From Phytohabitans sp037414955 (GTDB lineage Bacteria; Actinomycetota; Actinomycetes; Mycobacteriales; Micromonosporaceae), in NCBI GenBank assembly GCA_037414955.1, contig JBBEWH010000045.1, positions 1 through 64,000 on the forward strand: a stretch of DNA of 64,000 bases, given 5' to 3'. The first letter of the stretch is position 1. Each line of letters begins with the position of its first letter. The translations under genes and the position numbers were made by a program. Positions 16,945 to 25,561 of the stretch are shown piece by piece. The notes beneath the pieces are model-generated. The model was not told the DNA's origin. It ran no database searches and was given only the letters and a program-made list of their open reading frames with translations.

Positions 16945-18988
16945 CGCGGGCCTCTTCGACGGCGTGCTGGCCGCCGGGCCGGTGCGGGCGCAGGTCGCCG
17001 ACCGGGCCTGGCTGCGGGCCATGCTCGACGTCGAGGCCGCGCTGGCCACCGCGCTGGGCGCGCCGCCGGAGGCCGCCCGGGCCATCGCCGCCGCGCGCGT
17101 CGACCCCGCCGAGTTGGGCGCCGCCGCGGCGGGCGCCGGCAACCCGGTGGTCCCGCTGGTCCGCGCGCTGCGGGCCGCGGTGCCGCCGGCCGTCGCCGGA
17201 TACGTCCACAGTGGCGCGACCAGCCAGGACGTGCTCGACTCGGCGGCGATGCTGGTGGCGCACCGGGCGCTCGGGCCGCTCCTCGGCGACCTCGCCGCCG
17301 CGGCCGACGCGGCGGCCCGGCTCGCCGCGGCGCACCGGGACACCCCGGTGGCCGCGCGCACGCTGCTCCAGCAGGCGCTGCCCACCACGTTCGGCCTGGT
17401 CGCCGCCGGGTGGCTGACCGCGCTGGACGAGGCCGCCGACCGGCTCACCTGGGTCCGCGAGCGCCGGCTGGCGGCCCAACTCGGCGGCGCCGCAGGCACC
17501 CTCGCCGCCCTGGACCTCTCTACTGTGGATAGGTTCGCCGCCGCGCTCGGCCTGCCCGCTCCCCCGCTCCCCTGGCACACCGACCGCACCCGGATCGCCG
17601 ACCTGGCCGGCGCGCTCGGCACGGCCGCCGGCGTCGTCGCCAAGGTGGCCCGCGACATCGTCCTCTATGCACAGACCGAGGTCGGCGAGCTGGCCGAGGA
17701 CCGGCCGGGCGGCTCGTCGACGCTGCCGCACAAGCGGAACCCGGTCGCCGCCATCTCCGCCACCGCCTGTGCCGCACAGGCGCCCGGGCTGGTCGCCACG
17801 CTGCTCGGGGCGATGGCCCACGAACATCAGCGGGCCGCGGGTGCCTGGCACGCCGAGTGGCGCCCGCTGACCACCTTGCTGGAAAGCGCCGGCGCGGCGA
17901 CGTACTGGCTGCGGGTGTGTCTGGAAGGCCTGCGGGTCGACCAGGCCCGCATGCGCGCGAACCTCGACCTCACCGGCGACGCCCTGCTGGCCGAGCAGGT
18001 CAGCACCGCCCTGGCCCCGCGCCTGGGCCCCGACGCCGCCCACGAGGCCGTCCGCGCCGCCCTGGCGGCCGGCCACCCCCTCAGCGCCCTGGTAGGCCAC
18101 CCTTTAGACCCCACAACATACCTAGGCAAGGCCGCCCCGCTGACCGACCGCGCCCTCCACACCCACCACGCCCGCCGATCTCGCGGTTCTCAGCCTCGAA
18201 TGCCCGATATGGCACCTGACCATCGCAAGATCGACGTGCATTACCGCATCGACGGACCGCGCGACGCTCCGGTGCTGGTGCTCGCGAACTCGCTCGGCGC
18301 GACGTTGCGGATGTGGGATCCGCAGGTGCCGCGGCTGGCCGAGCGATTCCGGGTGGTGCGGTTCGACACCCGCGGGCACGGTGAGTCGCCGGTGCCGCCC
18401 GGGCCATACGACCTCGACGACCTCGGCGGTGACGTGCTGTCCTTGTTGGACACGCTGGGCGTCGACAAGGCCCACTTCTGCGGCCTGTCCCTCGGCGGCA
18501 TGGTCGGCATGTGGCTGGCCGCGCACGCCCCGGAGCGGATCGACCGGCTGGTGCTGTGCTGCACGTCGGCCGCGCTGGGGCCGCCGCGGATGTGGGCCGA
18601 CCGGGCCCGCACGGTGCGCGACGAGGGCACGTCGGCGGTCGCCGACGCCGGGGTGGCGCGCTGGCTCACGCCCGAGTTCATCGAGAAGCACGAAGGCGTC
18701 GCCGCCGACCTGCGCGACATGATCGCCTCGACGCCGCCCGAGGGGTACGCCGCCTGCTGCGGGGTCATCGAGCGGATGGACCTCACCGACGCGCTGCCGG
18801 GCATCCGCGCCGCCACCCTGGTCATCGCCGGCGCCGACGACCCGGCCACCCCACCCGTGCACGGCGCGACCATCGCCGCCGCGATCCCCGGTGCCCGGAT
18901 CGCCATCGTGCCGCACGCCGCCCATCTGGCCAATGTGGAGCAGCCAGAGACCGTCACCGCGCTGATCCTGGAGCATCTCGATGGCTGA
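16919..18988 (+). CDS. pcaBD: Fused 3-carboxy-cis,cis-muconate cycloisomerase / 3-oxoadipate enol-lactonase
   Basis: One open frame of 689 aa. Residues 1 to about 415 are a fumarase-superfamily cycloisomerase with the GSSTLPHKRNP signature. Residues from about 428 are an alpha/beta hydrolase (ANSLGATLRMWD, nucleophile in GLSLGGMVG, acid in GADDPATPP, His in PHAAHLANVEQP). They are joined by a short polar linker (HARRSRGSQPR). I see no stop between them and only weak internal starts (ATG at 18200 and 18209, no clear RBS). A pcaD-pcaC fusion (PcaL) is known in actinobacteria; B-D fusion is a different arrangement. A sequencing error removing a pcaB stop is the alternative. Confidence 0.85.
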   Translation: MKPSSSPSDAGLFDGVLAAGPVRAQVADRAWLRAMLDVEAALATALGAPPEAARAIAAARVDPAELGAAAAGAGNPVVPLVRALRAAVPPAVAGYVHSGATSQDVLDSAAMLVAHRALGPLLGDLAAAADAAARLAAAHRDTPVAARTLLQQALPTTFGLVAAGWLTALDEAADRLTWVRERRLAAQLGGAAGTLAALDLSTVDRFAAALGLPAPPLPWHTDRTRIADLAGALGTAAGVVAKVARDIVLYAQTEVGELAEDRPGGSSTLPHKRNPVAAISATACAAQAPGLVATLLGAMAHEHQRAAGAWHAEWRPLTTLLESAGAATYWLRVCLEGLRVDQARMRANLDLTGDALLAEQVSTALAPRLGPDAAHEAVRAALAAGHPLSALVGHPLDPTTYLGKAAPLTDRALHTHHARRSRGSQPRMPDMAPDHRKIDVHYRIDGPRDAPVLVLANSLGATLRMWDPQVPRLAERFRVVRFDTRGHGESPVPPGPYDLDDLGGDVLSLLDTLGVDKAHFCGLSLGGMVGMWLAAHAPERIDRLVLCCTSAALGPPRMWADRARTVRDEGTSAVADAGVARWLTPEFIEKHEGVAADLRDMIASTPPEGYAACCGVIERMDLTDALPGIRAATLVIAGADDPATPPVHGATIAAAIPGARIAIVPHAAHLANVEQPETVTALILEHLDG

Positions 18989-19361
18989 TCCGCAGTACGA
19001 GGAGGGCATGGCGGTGCGCCGCGCGGTGCTCGGCGACGCCCATGTCGACCGGGCGATCGCGAACACCACCGAGCTGACCGCGCCGTTCCAGGAGCTCATC
19101 ACCCGGTACGCCTGGGGTGCGGTCTGGGGCCGGGACGGTCTCGACCGGCGCACCCGCAGCTGCGTCACGCTCGCGCTGCTGGCCGCGCTGCGCTGCGACG
19201 ACGAGCTGGCCATGCACGTGCGGGCGGCGCGGCGCAACGGCCTCAGCGCCGCGGAGATCGGCGAGGTGCTGCTGCACACCGCCATCTACGCTGGCGTGCC
19301 GGCGGCCAACAGCGCGCTCGCCATCGCGCAGCGGGTACTGGCGGAGGAGCAGCAACCATGA
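18981..19361 (+). CDS. pcaC: 4-carboxymuconolactone decarboxylase
   Basis: A 126-aa carboxymuconolactone decarboxylase (AhpD-like fold): GMAVRRAVLGDAHVDRA, then FQELITRYAWGAVWGRDGLDRRTRS, CVTLALLAAL and LLHTAIYAGVPAANSAL. It decarboxylates gamma-carboxymuconolactone to the enol-lactone. It is separate here, not fused to pcaD. The start overlaps the previous stop by 8 nt and the stop overlaps the regulator start by 4 nt (ATGA). Confidence 0.93.
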   Translation: MADPQYEEGMAVRRAVLGDAHVDRAIANTTELTAPFQELITRYAWGAVWGRDGLDRRTRSCVTLALLAALRCDDELAMHVRAARRNGLSAAEIGEVLLHTAIYAGVPAANSALAIAQRVLAEEQQP

Positions 19362-20164
19362 CTGATCTCGGGCGGGAGGCGCACTTCGTCCAGTCGCTGG
19401 AGCGCGGCTTGGCCGTCATCCGCGCCTTCGACGCCACCCACGCTGAGCTGACGCTCAGCGAGGTGGCCCGGATCTGCGACCTCACCCGGGCCGCCGCGCG
19501 CCGGTTCCTGCTCACGCTCGCCGACCTCGGGTACGTCCGCACCGACGGCCGCCTCTTCAGCCTGACGCCGCGGGTGCTGGAACTGGGGTACGCGTACCTG
19601 TCCAGCCTCTCACTGTCCGATGTGGCCGAACCGCACCTGGAACGCCTCGTCGCCGATGTGCGGGAGTCGTCGTCGATCTGCGTGCTCGACGGCGACGACA
19701 TCGTCTACGTGGCCCGCGTGCCCACCTCGCGCATCATGACGGTGGCCATCAATGTCGGCACCCGCTTCCCCGCCTACGCCACCTCGATGGGCCGGGTGCT
19801 GCTCGCCCACCTGCCCGACGAGGCGCTGGAGGGCTACCTGGCGCGGGTGACGCTGGGCCGGCTGACCGCGCGCACGGTGACCACGCCGGGCGCGCTGCGC
19901 GCCGAGCTGCACCGGGTGCGCGCACAGGGGTACGCCATCGTGGATCAGGAGCTGGAGGAGGGGCTGCGGTCGGTGGCCGCGCCGATCCGGGACCGCACCG
20001 GTGCGGTGGTCGCCGCCGCCAACATCTCCGTGCACGCCAGCCGCAACTCGGTCGAGTCGATCCGCCGCGATCTGCTGCCGCTCCTGCTCGCCACCACCGC
20101 GAAGATCGACGCCGACCTCCGGATCGCCACCCAACCCCCCATGATCAAGGCGTCCTTCAAGTAG
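19358..20164 (+). CDS. pcaR: IclR-family regulator of the pca operon
   Basis: A 268-aa regulator. The N-terminal winged helix (QSLERGLAVIRAFD, LTLSEVARICDLTRAAARRFLLTLADLGYV) is followed by the IclR effector domain (VGTRFPAYATSMGRVLLAHL, EEGLRSVAAPIRD). This is the PcaR/PcaU/PobR subgroup, which senses aromatic acids or beta-ketoadipate. It is the last gene of the operon, linked by an ATGA overlap. A 15-bp palindrome at the pca promoter is its likely site. The C-terminal residues MIKASFK are read from repeat A6. Confidence 0.9.
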   Translation: MTDLGREAHFVQSLERGLAVIRAFDATHAELTLSEVARICDLTRAAARRFLLTLADLGYVRTDGRLFSLTPRVLELGYAYLSSLSLSDVAEPHLERLVADVRESSSICVLDGDDIVYVARVPTSRIMTVAINVGTRFPAYATSMGRVLLAHLPDEALEGYLARVTLGRLTARTVTTPGALRAELHRVRAQGYAIVDQELEEGLRSVAAPIRDRTGAVVAAANISVHASRNSVESIRRDLLPLLLATTAKIDADLRIATQPPMIKASFK

Positions 20165-20195
20165 TTCTAGCGACGTGAAGGACGCCTTGATCATG
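20140..20195. repeat. Family A palindromic element (A6)
   Basis: Convergent junction at the end of the pca operon. It supplies the last seven codons and the TAG stop of the IclR regulator. Inner arms TTCAAGTAG / CGACGTGAA pair with mismatches. Confidence 0.94.
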
Positions 20196-20313
20196 GAGCC
20201 GCCGCATATACGCCAGTTGGCGGACGTCCCGCGCGGGCGGCGGCGGAAGTATAGGTCCGTAAGCCGATGCCAGGTCCTTGCCGACGTACTGCCAATGGGC
20301 TGCGTCGGTTGGC

Positions 20314-20363
20314 GACGGGAGTGCGAGGCCCGGAACCCCTCGCTCGGGTCACGCACTCCCATC
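20314..20363. terminator. Hairpin between convergent pca regulator and HAAS-domain gene
   Basis: GGGAGTGCG (20317-20325) and CGCACTCCC (20352-20360) form a perfect 9-bp stem, extendable by CGA/TCG past one mismatch, around a 26-nt loop. There is no T-tract. It lies a few bases past the HAAS-gene stop, so it could be that gene's terminator in addition to A6. I see no gene in 20196-20367. Confidence 0.4.
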
Positions 20364-20367
20364 GGTG

Positions 20368-20970
20368 TCACACGGTCAGCGCGGGCGCCCCGCCCAGCCG
20401 CCGCATCCGGACCGTCAGGTGCACCACCGCGGCGACGAACGGCGTGAGCCCCAGCAGCACGACCAGCCCGGAGATCGCGGCCTCGCCGTCGTGGAGCCGC
20501 ATCAGCACCAGAAAGAGGGCCGACCCGGCGGACACCAGCGCCGTCGCGGTGAGCTTGTCGGTGGTCAGCCAGAGCCGGGACAGCCAGAGCAGCGTCAACG
20601 CCAGCGCGAAGGTAAGCACGACACCGGCCACCAACCCGTCCGACCCTTCGCCGAGCACCATCGCGGGACCTACCAGGAACACCGGTGCCAGGAGGATGAA
20701 GACCAGGGCGGTCAGCTCCAGCGGCCCGCGGCCGCGCCGCCGGACCCCGAAGCGGTCCCGGGCCTCCGCGCCGAGGACCGCGGGGTCACCGAGGCGGTCG
20801 AGCATCGCGCGGACGTCCTCCTCGCGATCGTTCTCCAGCCGATTCTCGGCGATGTGCTCCTGGAACTGGCTGACGATCTCGCGGCGCCGGTCGGCCGGCA
20901 GGTCGCGCAGCTCGATGCGCAGCCGGCGCAGGTATTGGCCGACCAGCCGGTCCGCGGTGGTCTTCTTCAC
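20368..20970 (-). CDS. HAAS-domain membrane protein (DUF1700-like), PadR partner
   Basis: A 200-aa protein. The N-terminal helical signalling segment (LRRLRIELRDLPADRRREIVSQ, shortened here) resembles the HAAS domain that pairs with PadR regulators, including the short LGDP(A)xLG motif. About four hydrophobic segments follow in the C-terminal half. The GTG start shares GTGA with the PadR stop. Such pairs often act as a PadR-controlled membrane module. Function unknown. Confidence 0.8.
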   Translation of the reverse strand: MKKTTADRLVGQYLRRLRIELRDLPADRRREIVSQFQEHIAENRLENDREEDVRAMLDRLGDPAVLGAEARDRFGVRRRGRGPLELTALVFILLAPVFLVGPAMVLGEGSDGLVAGVVLTFALALTLLWLSRLWLTTDKLTATALVSAGSALFLVLMRLHDGEAAISGLVVLLGLTPFVAAVVHLTVRMRRLGGAPALTV

Positions 20971-21317
20971 GTGCCCTCCTTCGGGACGATGACGGTGTCG
21001 ATCGCGTCGCGGAAGCGGATCCACTGGGGAACGAAGTCGTCCAGCTTCTGGCGGCCGGCGGGGGTGAGGCGGTGGTACCGGCGGGGCGGTCCCGCCGGCG
21101 ACTCGTGCCACGTCGTCTCGACCAGGCCGTCGCGCCGCAGCCGGGACAGCAGCGGATAGATGGTGCCCTCGCTGGTCACGAGGCCCTCGACGGCGCCCAG
21201 CTGGCGGAGCACATCCAGGGCGTACTGCTCGCCGTCGCGCAGGATGGCGAGCACGCAATACTCCAGCGTGCCGCGCCGCAACTGCCCGGCGAGCGCGTCC
21301 TCTTTCATGCCCAACAT
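20967..21317 (-). CDS. PadR-family transcriptional regulator
   Basis: A 116-aa PadR regulator: LRRGTLEYCVLAILRDGEQYALDVLRQL and EGTIYPLLSRLRRDGLVETTW form the winged helix, with a short C-terminal dimer helix. The first ATG (21317) or the second (21308, MKEDALAGQLRRG) could be the start; neither has a strong RBS. Cotranscribed with the HAAS-domain gene. I saw no obvious operator in the 35 bp before repeat A7. Confidence 0.88.
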   Translation of the reverse strand: MLGMKEDALAGQLRRGTLEYCVLAILRDGEQYALDVLRQLGAVEGLVTSEGTIYPLLSRLRRDGLVETTWHESPAGPPRRYHRLTPAGRQKLDDFVPQWIRFRDAIDTVIVPKEGT

Positions 21318-21352
21318 GGAACCATGCGCCGCAAGGTACTGGCAAGCCCTCC

Positions 21353-21408
21353 CATGATCGAGGCGTCCCTCACGTCGTGAGAGCTACGTGAGGGACGCCT
21401 TGATCATG
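21353..21408. repeat. Family A palindromic element (A7)
   Basis: Tandem junction, between the CAAX protease (upstream) and PadR gene, both minus strand. Inner arms CTCACGTCG / CTACGTGAG. The left end reads CATGATCGAGG. The protease frame reads through it and ends at a TGA in the far arm. Confidence 0.94.
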
Positions 21409-22290
21409 GGGGTCGGGAGGCGCGGGGAGGGGGACGACCGTGTCGAGGGGGCGCCGCCGGGCCAGCCAGAGGATCACCGCCGTGAACAGGCACACGGACA
21501 CGGCGTCCAGCACCGCCAGCTGCCACGGCGCGTCCGCCAGCGTCTCGTCCGAGTCCAGGTCGCCGAGCGCCGCCACCAGCAGGAACGAGACCACGTTGTT
21601 GGCGACGTGCAGTGCGATGCCGGCCTCCAGCCCGCCGGTGCGTACCGTGAGCCAGCCGGTCGCCGCGCCGGTCACGACCAGCGCGCCGAAGCCCCACGCG
21701 GTGCCCCAGCCGTGCAGGGCCGCGAAGACCACCGCCTGCACGGCGATCGGCAGCCACGGCGCCCGCACGTACGCGCCGACGGCCTGCAGCAGCCAGCCGC
21801 GGAAGGCGTACTCCTCACCGGCCGCCTGGAGCGGCACCAGCGCCAGCAGCACCGCGGCGCTCACCAGGAACGTCGGCAGGCTCACCCACTCCAGGTCCTC
21901 GTCGCCGGCCGGGATCAGCATGCCGACACCGATCAGCAGCAGCGTGCAGCCGAACGCCACCAGCAGGCACCGCCCGAGCCAGCGCCACCGCAGCCGGCCG
22001 ACAACCGAATGCAGCGTGCCCGCCGGCCGCCGCTGGACGAGCCACGCCGCGAGCAGCGCGAACGGGATCAACACGGCCAGGCTCGCCAGGAGCAGGGCGG
22101 TCTCGGCCAGCGGGCCGACCTCGATCTCGACGAACTCGGTGAGGGCAGCCGCGAAACAGGCGGTCAGCACGAGGAGGAAGAGATAGCCGCCGACGAATGC
22201 GAGCGTCGCCACGATCGGGAGCCACCAGCGATGCCGCGCGGTCCGGGCCAACCGGTGGTACGGCGTGCCGGGCGCGGGCGGGCTCGTCAT
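21370..22290 (-). CDS. CPBP-family intramembrane metalloprotease (CAAX protease/bacteriocin-processing type)
   Basis: About 306 aa with roughly eight membrane segments. It has the three CPBP motifs: AGEEYAFRGWLL (EExxxR), VVFAALHG (FxxxH) and HVANN (HxxxN). I chose the ATG at 22290 because it begins a normal Pro-rich cytoplasmic leader; the frame is open into repeat A8 upstream. The C-terminal residues HDQGVPHVALTT are encoded by repeat A7. Substrate unknown. Confidence 0.85.
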   Translation of the reverse strand: MTSPPAPGTPYHRLARTARHRWWLPIVATLAFVGGYLFLLVLTACFAAALTEFVEIEVGPLAETALLLASLAVLIPFALLAAWLVQRRPAGTLHSVVGRLRWRWLGRCLLVAFGCTLLLIGVGMLIPAGDEDLEWVSLPTFLVSAAVLLALVPLQAAGEEYAFRGWLLQAVGAYVRAPWLPIAVQAVVFAALHGWGTAWGFGALVVTGAATGWLTVRTGGLEAGIALHVANNVVSFLLVAALGDLDSDETLADAPWQLAVLDAVSVCLFTAVILWLARRRPLDTVVPLPAPPDPHDQGVPHVALTT

Positions 22291-22320
22291 GCGGCCATCG
22301 TGGCACGACCGCACCAGATC

Positions 22321-22376
22321 CATGATCAAGGCGTCCTTCAAGTAGTCCTAACGACGTGAGGGACGCCTTGATCACG
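22321..22376. repeat. Family A palindromic element (A8)
   Basis: Divergent junction, between the CAAX protease start and the FAD-Rieske gene start. Right end is GATCACG instead of GATCATG. Inner arms TTCAAGTAG / CGACGTGAG are imperfect. Confidence 0.93.
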
Positions 22377-22391
22377 GGTAAGTAACACCCC

Positions 22392-23882
22392 ATGAAGCTT
22401 CCGGAGCCGGGGTCGTACTGGTTGGCTAGTGCCGCGCCGGAGGCGCCGCCGGCGGTCGACGGGCTGCCCGACGTGGACGTGGCGGTGCTCGGCGGCGGGA
22501 TCGCCGGCATCACCACCGCCTACCTCCTGCGCCAGGCCGGCCGCACGGTCGCCCTGGTCGAGGCGCGGCAACTGCTGTCCGGCGTCACCGGCCACACCAC
22601 GGCCAAGGTGAGCGCCCAGCACGGCGCGATCTACGCGCGGCTGCGGGACCGCTTCGGCGTGGGCGCGGCGGCCATGTACGCCGCCGGCCAGCTCGCCGCC
22701 CTGGACTGGATCCGCGCCGAGTCGGCCGTCCTCAACGTCGAGTGTGACCTGTCCACCCAGGACAGTTACGTGTACGCGGAGGACATGCGGCGCCGGGACG
22801 CGCTCCGGAAGGAGGCCGACGCGGCCGCCGAAGCCGGGCTGCGCGCCGACTACGTCGAGGAGGTCGACCTGCCGTACCCGGTGGCCGGCGCGGTGCGGGT
22901 GCGCGGGCAGGCGCAGTTCCACCCGGTGCGCTGGCTGTCCGCGCTGGCCGCGCGGATCCCCGGCGCCGGCAGCTATGTCGTGGAGGGCGTGCGCGCGCTG
23001 GGCGTACACGATGGGGTGGTGGAAACCACGCGCGGACCGCTGCGGGCCCGCGACGTGGTGGTGGCGACCCATGCCCCGTTCCTGGACCGGGGGTTCTTCT
23101 TCGCGCGCATGGCGCCGATCCGCGACCTCGTCGTGGCCGGCACGGTGCCGGCCGAGCGGGCGCCCCGCGGCATGTACCTGTCGGTGGACACCCGCCATTC
23201 GGTACGGTCCGCGCCGCGCACCGACGGCGCGGCGCTGCTGATCGTGCTGGGTGAGCACCACCGCACCGGCACGGCCGGTCTGGCCCGGCACGAGGCGCTC
23301 GGCCGGTGGGCGGCCGACCGGTTCCCGCTGCGCGGGCTGGATTACCGCTGGTCGGCGCAGGACAACACCACGGTCGACGGGGTGCCGTACATCGGGCGGT
23401 ATCCGGGCGGCGGCGACCACCTGTGGGTGGCGACCGGTTTCGGGCAGTGGGGGATGACGAACGGCACGCTGGCCGGGATGCTGCTCAGCGACCTCATCGC
23501 CGGGACGGCGAACCCGTGGACGGCGCTCTACGACCCGAAGCGGCTGGCGGTGCGGCAGTCGGCGTCGGACCTGGTGCGCGACAACGCCGCGGTGGCCGCG
23601 CACTTCGCCGGCGACCGGGCGCGGGCGGCGCTGGCCGGCTCCCCGGACCGGCTCCGGCCCGGCGAGGCCGGCGTCTTCCTCGAGGGGGTACGGCTGGTCG
23701 CCGCGCGCCGGGACGCCGACGGGACGCTGGTGAAGCTGTCCGCCCGGTGTACCCACCTGGGCTGCGTGGTGCGCTTCAACGACGACGAGCGTTCGTGGGA
23801 CTGCCCGTGTCACGGCTCCCGCTTCGGGCTGGACGGCGCCGTGCTGGGCGGCCCCGCGACCGCACCGCTGCCGCCACGCTGA
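22392..23882 (+). CDS. FAD-dependent oxidoreductase with C-terminal Rieske [2Fe-2S] domain
   Basis: A 496-aa two-domain protein. Residues about 28-370 are a DAO-type FAD domain (VAVLGGGIAGITTAYLL dinucleotide fold; DGVPYIGRYPGG; ATGFGQWGMTNG). Residues about 410-490 are a Rieske domain with cluster ligands CTHLGC and CPCHGS. This architecture occurs in many Gram-positive bacteria; the electron partner and substrate are not established, and nothing here settles them. The ATG lies 15 nt past repeat A8. A small membrane protein gene follows after about 125 nt. Confidence 0.9.
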   Translation: MKLPEPGSYWLASAAPEAPPAVDGLPDVDVAVLGGGIAGITTAYLLRQAGRTVALVEARQLLSGVTGHTTAKVSAQHGAIYARLRDRFGVGAAAMYAAGQLAALDWIRAESAVLNVECDLSTQDSYVYAEDMRRRDALRKEADAAAEAGLRADYVEEVDLPYPVAGAVRVRGQAQFHPVRWLSALAARIPGAGSYVVEGVRALGVHDGVVETTRGPLRARDVVVATHAPFLDRGFFFARMAPIRDLVVAGTVPAERAPRGMYLSVDTRHSVRSAPRTDGAALLIVLGEHHRTGTAGLARHEALGRWAADRFPLRGLDYRWSAQDNTTVDGVPYIGRYPGGGDHLWVATGFGQWGMTNGTLAGMLLSDLIAGTANPWTALYDPKRLAVRQSASDLVRDNAAVAAHFAGDRARAALAGSPDRLRPGEAGVFLEGVRLVAARRDADGTLVKLSARCTHLGCVVRFNDDERSWDCPCHGSRFGLDGAVLGGPATAPLPPR

Positions 23883-24006
23883 CCGGAGGCGACCTGTCCC
23901 GTTATGTGGGAGATGGCAGGCGTTTTCAGCAAGGAGACGTCACCAGGCGCTCGCGTATGCCTACGCTGGGTAACGACCGACCGCGATGCAGGTTACGGCC
24001 AGTGGG

Positions 24007-24552
24007 GTGAGCACCGCGATGGGGCGGATCGTCAAGCAAGTCTCTGAAGGCACCACGAAGTACTACTGGTATCCGGGTGACAAGAAGGAGTGGATCCGCG
24101 CGGCCATCGCCGTGGGGGTCGGCTGGGTGGTGTTGGGCCTCCTGCTCCTGCTGACCCGAAACGTGCTGATGGCCGTCGTCGCGGGCACGTCCGTGACCGC
24201 CGCGGTGGCCGGCCTCAACTTCGGCCGGCGGGACGCGCGCGCCCTCGCGGGCTTCCCGGATCTCGGCGACAAGGCCGCGCGCCGGGCCGCCGTGGGCCAC
24301 ACCGGGCGGGCGGTGTGGCGGGCGCTCGCCCACGGGTTCGGCGGGGCGGCGGCGGCCGTACTCATCCTGAACCTGCCGCACCGCGGCCTCGTCGCGGACT
24401 GGGTGCTGCCGGTGCTGCCGGCCATCACCGGCGCGCTCGCGCACCAGGTCGGCATGCTCTACGAACGGCTGAGCGCCTCAGCCTCGACGCCCGGCCCGGC
24501 CGCTTCGGAGGCGGCGCCCGCCGAGCCCGCGAAGGAGCCCGCGCCCGTCTGA
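24007..24552 (+). CDS. Hypothetical membrane protein
   Basis: About 181 aa. A short basic N-terminus (GRIVKQVSEGTTKYYWYPGDKKEWI) precedes two adjacent helices (about residues 35-70). A further hydrophobic segment lies around residues 115-150, and the tail is rich in Ala, Pro and Glu. I do not recognise the family. Starts at 23986 (ATG), 24007 (GTG) and 24019 (ATG) are all possible; I chose 24007 without strong RBS support. It converges on the GNAT gene across repeat A9. Confidence 0.65.
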   Translation: MSTAMGRIVKQVSEGTTKYYWYPGDKKEWIRAAIAVGVGWVVLGLLLLLTRNVLMAVVAGTSVTAAVAGLNFGRRDARALAGFPDLGDKAARRAAVGHTGRAVWRALAHGFGGAAAAVLILNLPHRGLVADWVLPVLPAITGALAHQVGMLYERLSASASTPGPAASEAAPAEPAKEPAPV

Positions 24553-24558
24553 GGGCGC

Positions 24559-24614
24559 CATGATCAAGGCGTCCCTCACGTCGTCCTAGCTACGTGAGGG
24601 ACGCCTTGATCATG
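24559..24614. repeat. Family A palindromic element (A9)
   Basis: Convergent junction. Inner arms CTCACGTCG / CTACGTGAG. It starts 7 nt after one stop and ends 6 nt before the other. Confidence 0.95.
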
Positions 24615-24619
24615 GAGGG

Positions 24620-25459
24620 TCAGAACAGGATGGTCGCGAACTCGCCGGCGGGGCGGAAGCCGCAGCGGGCGTACACGTGGCGGGCGCGGGTGTTGTGGCC
24701 GTTGACGTAGAGGCTCACCGTCGGCGCCACCCGGCGCAGCGCGTCGCGCACCACGGCCGCCATCGCGCCGGCCGCCAGCCCGCGCCCGCGCCAGCGCGGC
24801 GCCACCCACACGCCCTGGACCTGCGCGGTGTGCCGGGTGACGACCGCCAGCTCGGCCTTGAAGACCACTTCGCCGCGCACGACCCGCGCGTACGCCCGGC
24901 GGCCGCGCACCAGCTCGGTGACCCGCCGCCGGTATCCCCGACCGCCGTCCTCACCGAGCGGCGACACGCCGACCTCCTCGGTGTACATCGCCACCGCCGC
25001 CGGGAACAGCAGGTCGATCTCGTCCGTCCGGACCAGGCGTACCCCCGGGTCGGCCGCCACGGCGGGCGGCGCGTCCGCGACCAGCAGCGGCTGGCACGGC
25101 CGCACGTCGCGGGCCACTCCCCAGTACGGCACGAGCCGCTCCCACAGCCCGAGCACGGCGTCGGCGCGCCCGACGATCGAGGAGCAGCTCCGCTCCTCGG
25201 CGAGGATCATGTCGGCGAACGCGGCGACCGCGGCCGGGCTGGCCAGCACCGGCGTGAGATGGCCGCCGAACCAGCACAGCGCCTCGAGGTGCCGGCGCGA
25301 CCCGTATCCATAGATGCGCCCGTCGGCGCGCCACCAGGACAGGCCGTGCGCCGTGACGCGCTCGGCCACCTGGGCGCCGCCGATCGGGTCGAGGTCGAGG
25401 ACTCGCTCGACCGCACCGCGCTCGGTCTCACCGAGCCGCCGCACGGGCATCGTCAGCAC
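24620..25459 (-). CDS. GNAT-family N-acetyltransferase (DUF4081 type)
   Basis: A 279-aa protein with an N-terminal DUF4081-like half and a C-terminal GNAT fold. Acetyl-CoA binding is seen in QGVWVAPRWRGRGLAAG (motif A, RGRGLA) and the end NGHNTRARHVYARCGF. I chose the GTG at 25459 (LTMPVRRLGET). In mycobacteria a gene of this type follows ispG (Rv2867c, recalled); here a 4.5-kb block lies between it and ispG. The acceptor is unknown. Confidence 0.85.
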   Translation of the reverse strand: MLTMPVRRLGETERGAVERVLDLDPIGGAQVAERVTAHGLSWWRADGRIYGYGSRRHLEALCWFGGHLTPVLASPAAVAAFADMILAEERSCSSIVGRADAVLGLWERLVPYWGVARDVRPCQPLLVADAPPAVAADPGVRLVRTDEIDLLFPAAVAMYTEEVGVSPLGEDGGRGYRRRVTELVRGRRAYARVVRGEVVFKAELAVVTRHTAQVQGVWVAPRWRGRGLAAGAMAAVVRDALRRVAPTVSLYVNGHNTRARHVYARCGFRPAGEFATILF

Positions 25460-25505
25460 ATCTACCAGCCTGCCAGATCCGAACCCTCTTCGACCCGCCA
25501 CCTCC

Positions 25506-25561
25506 CATGATCAAGGCGTCCTTCACGTCGTTCTCACTACGTGAAGGACGCCTTGATCATG
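25506..25561. repeat. Family A palindromic element (A10)
   Basis: Tandem minus-strand junction. Inner arms TTCACGTCG / CTACGTGAA. It supplies the TGA of the GGDEF-EAL gene at its right edge. With A11 it brackets the block between GNAT and ispG. Confidence 0.95.
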
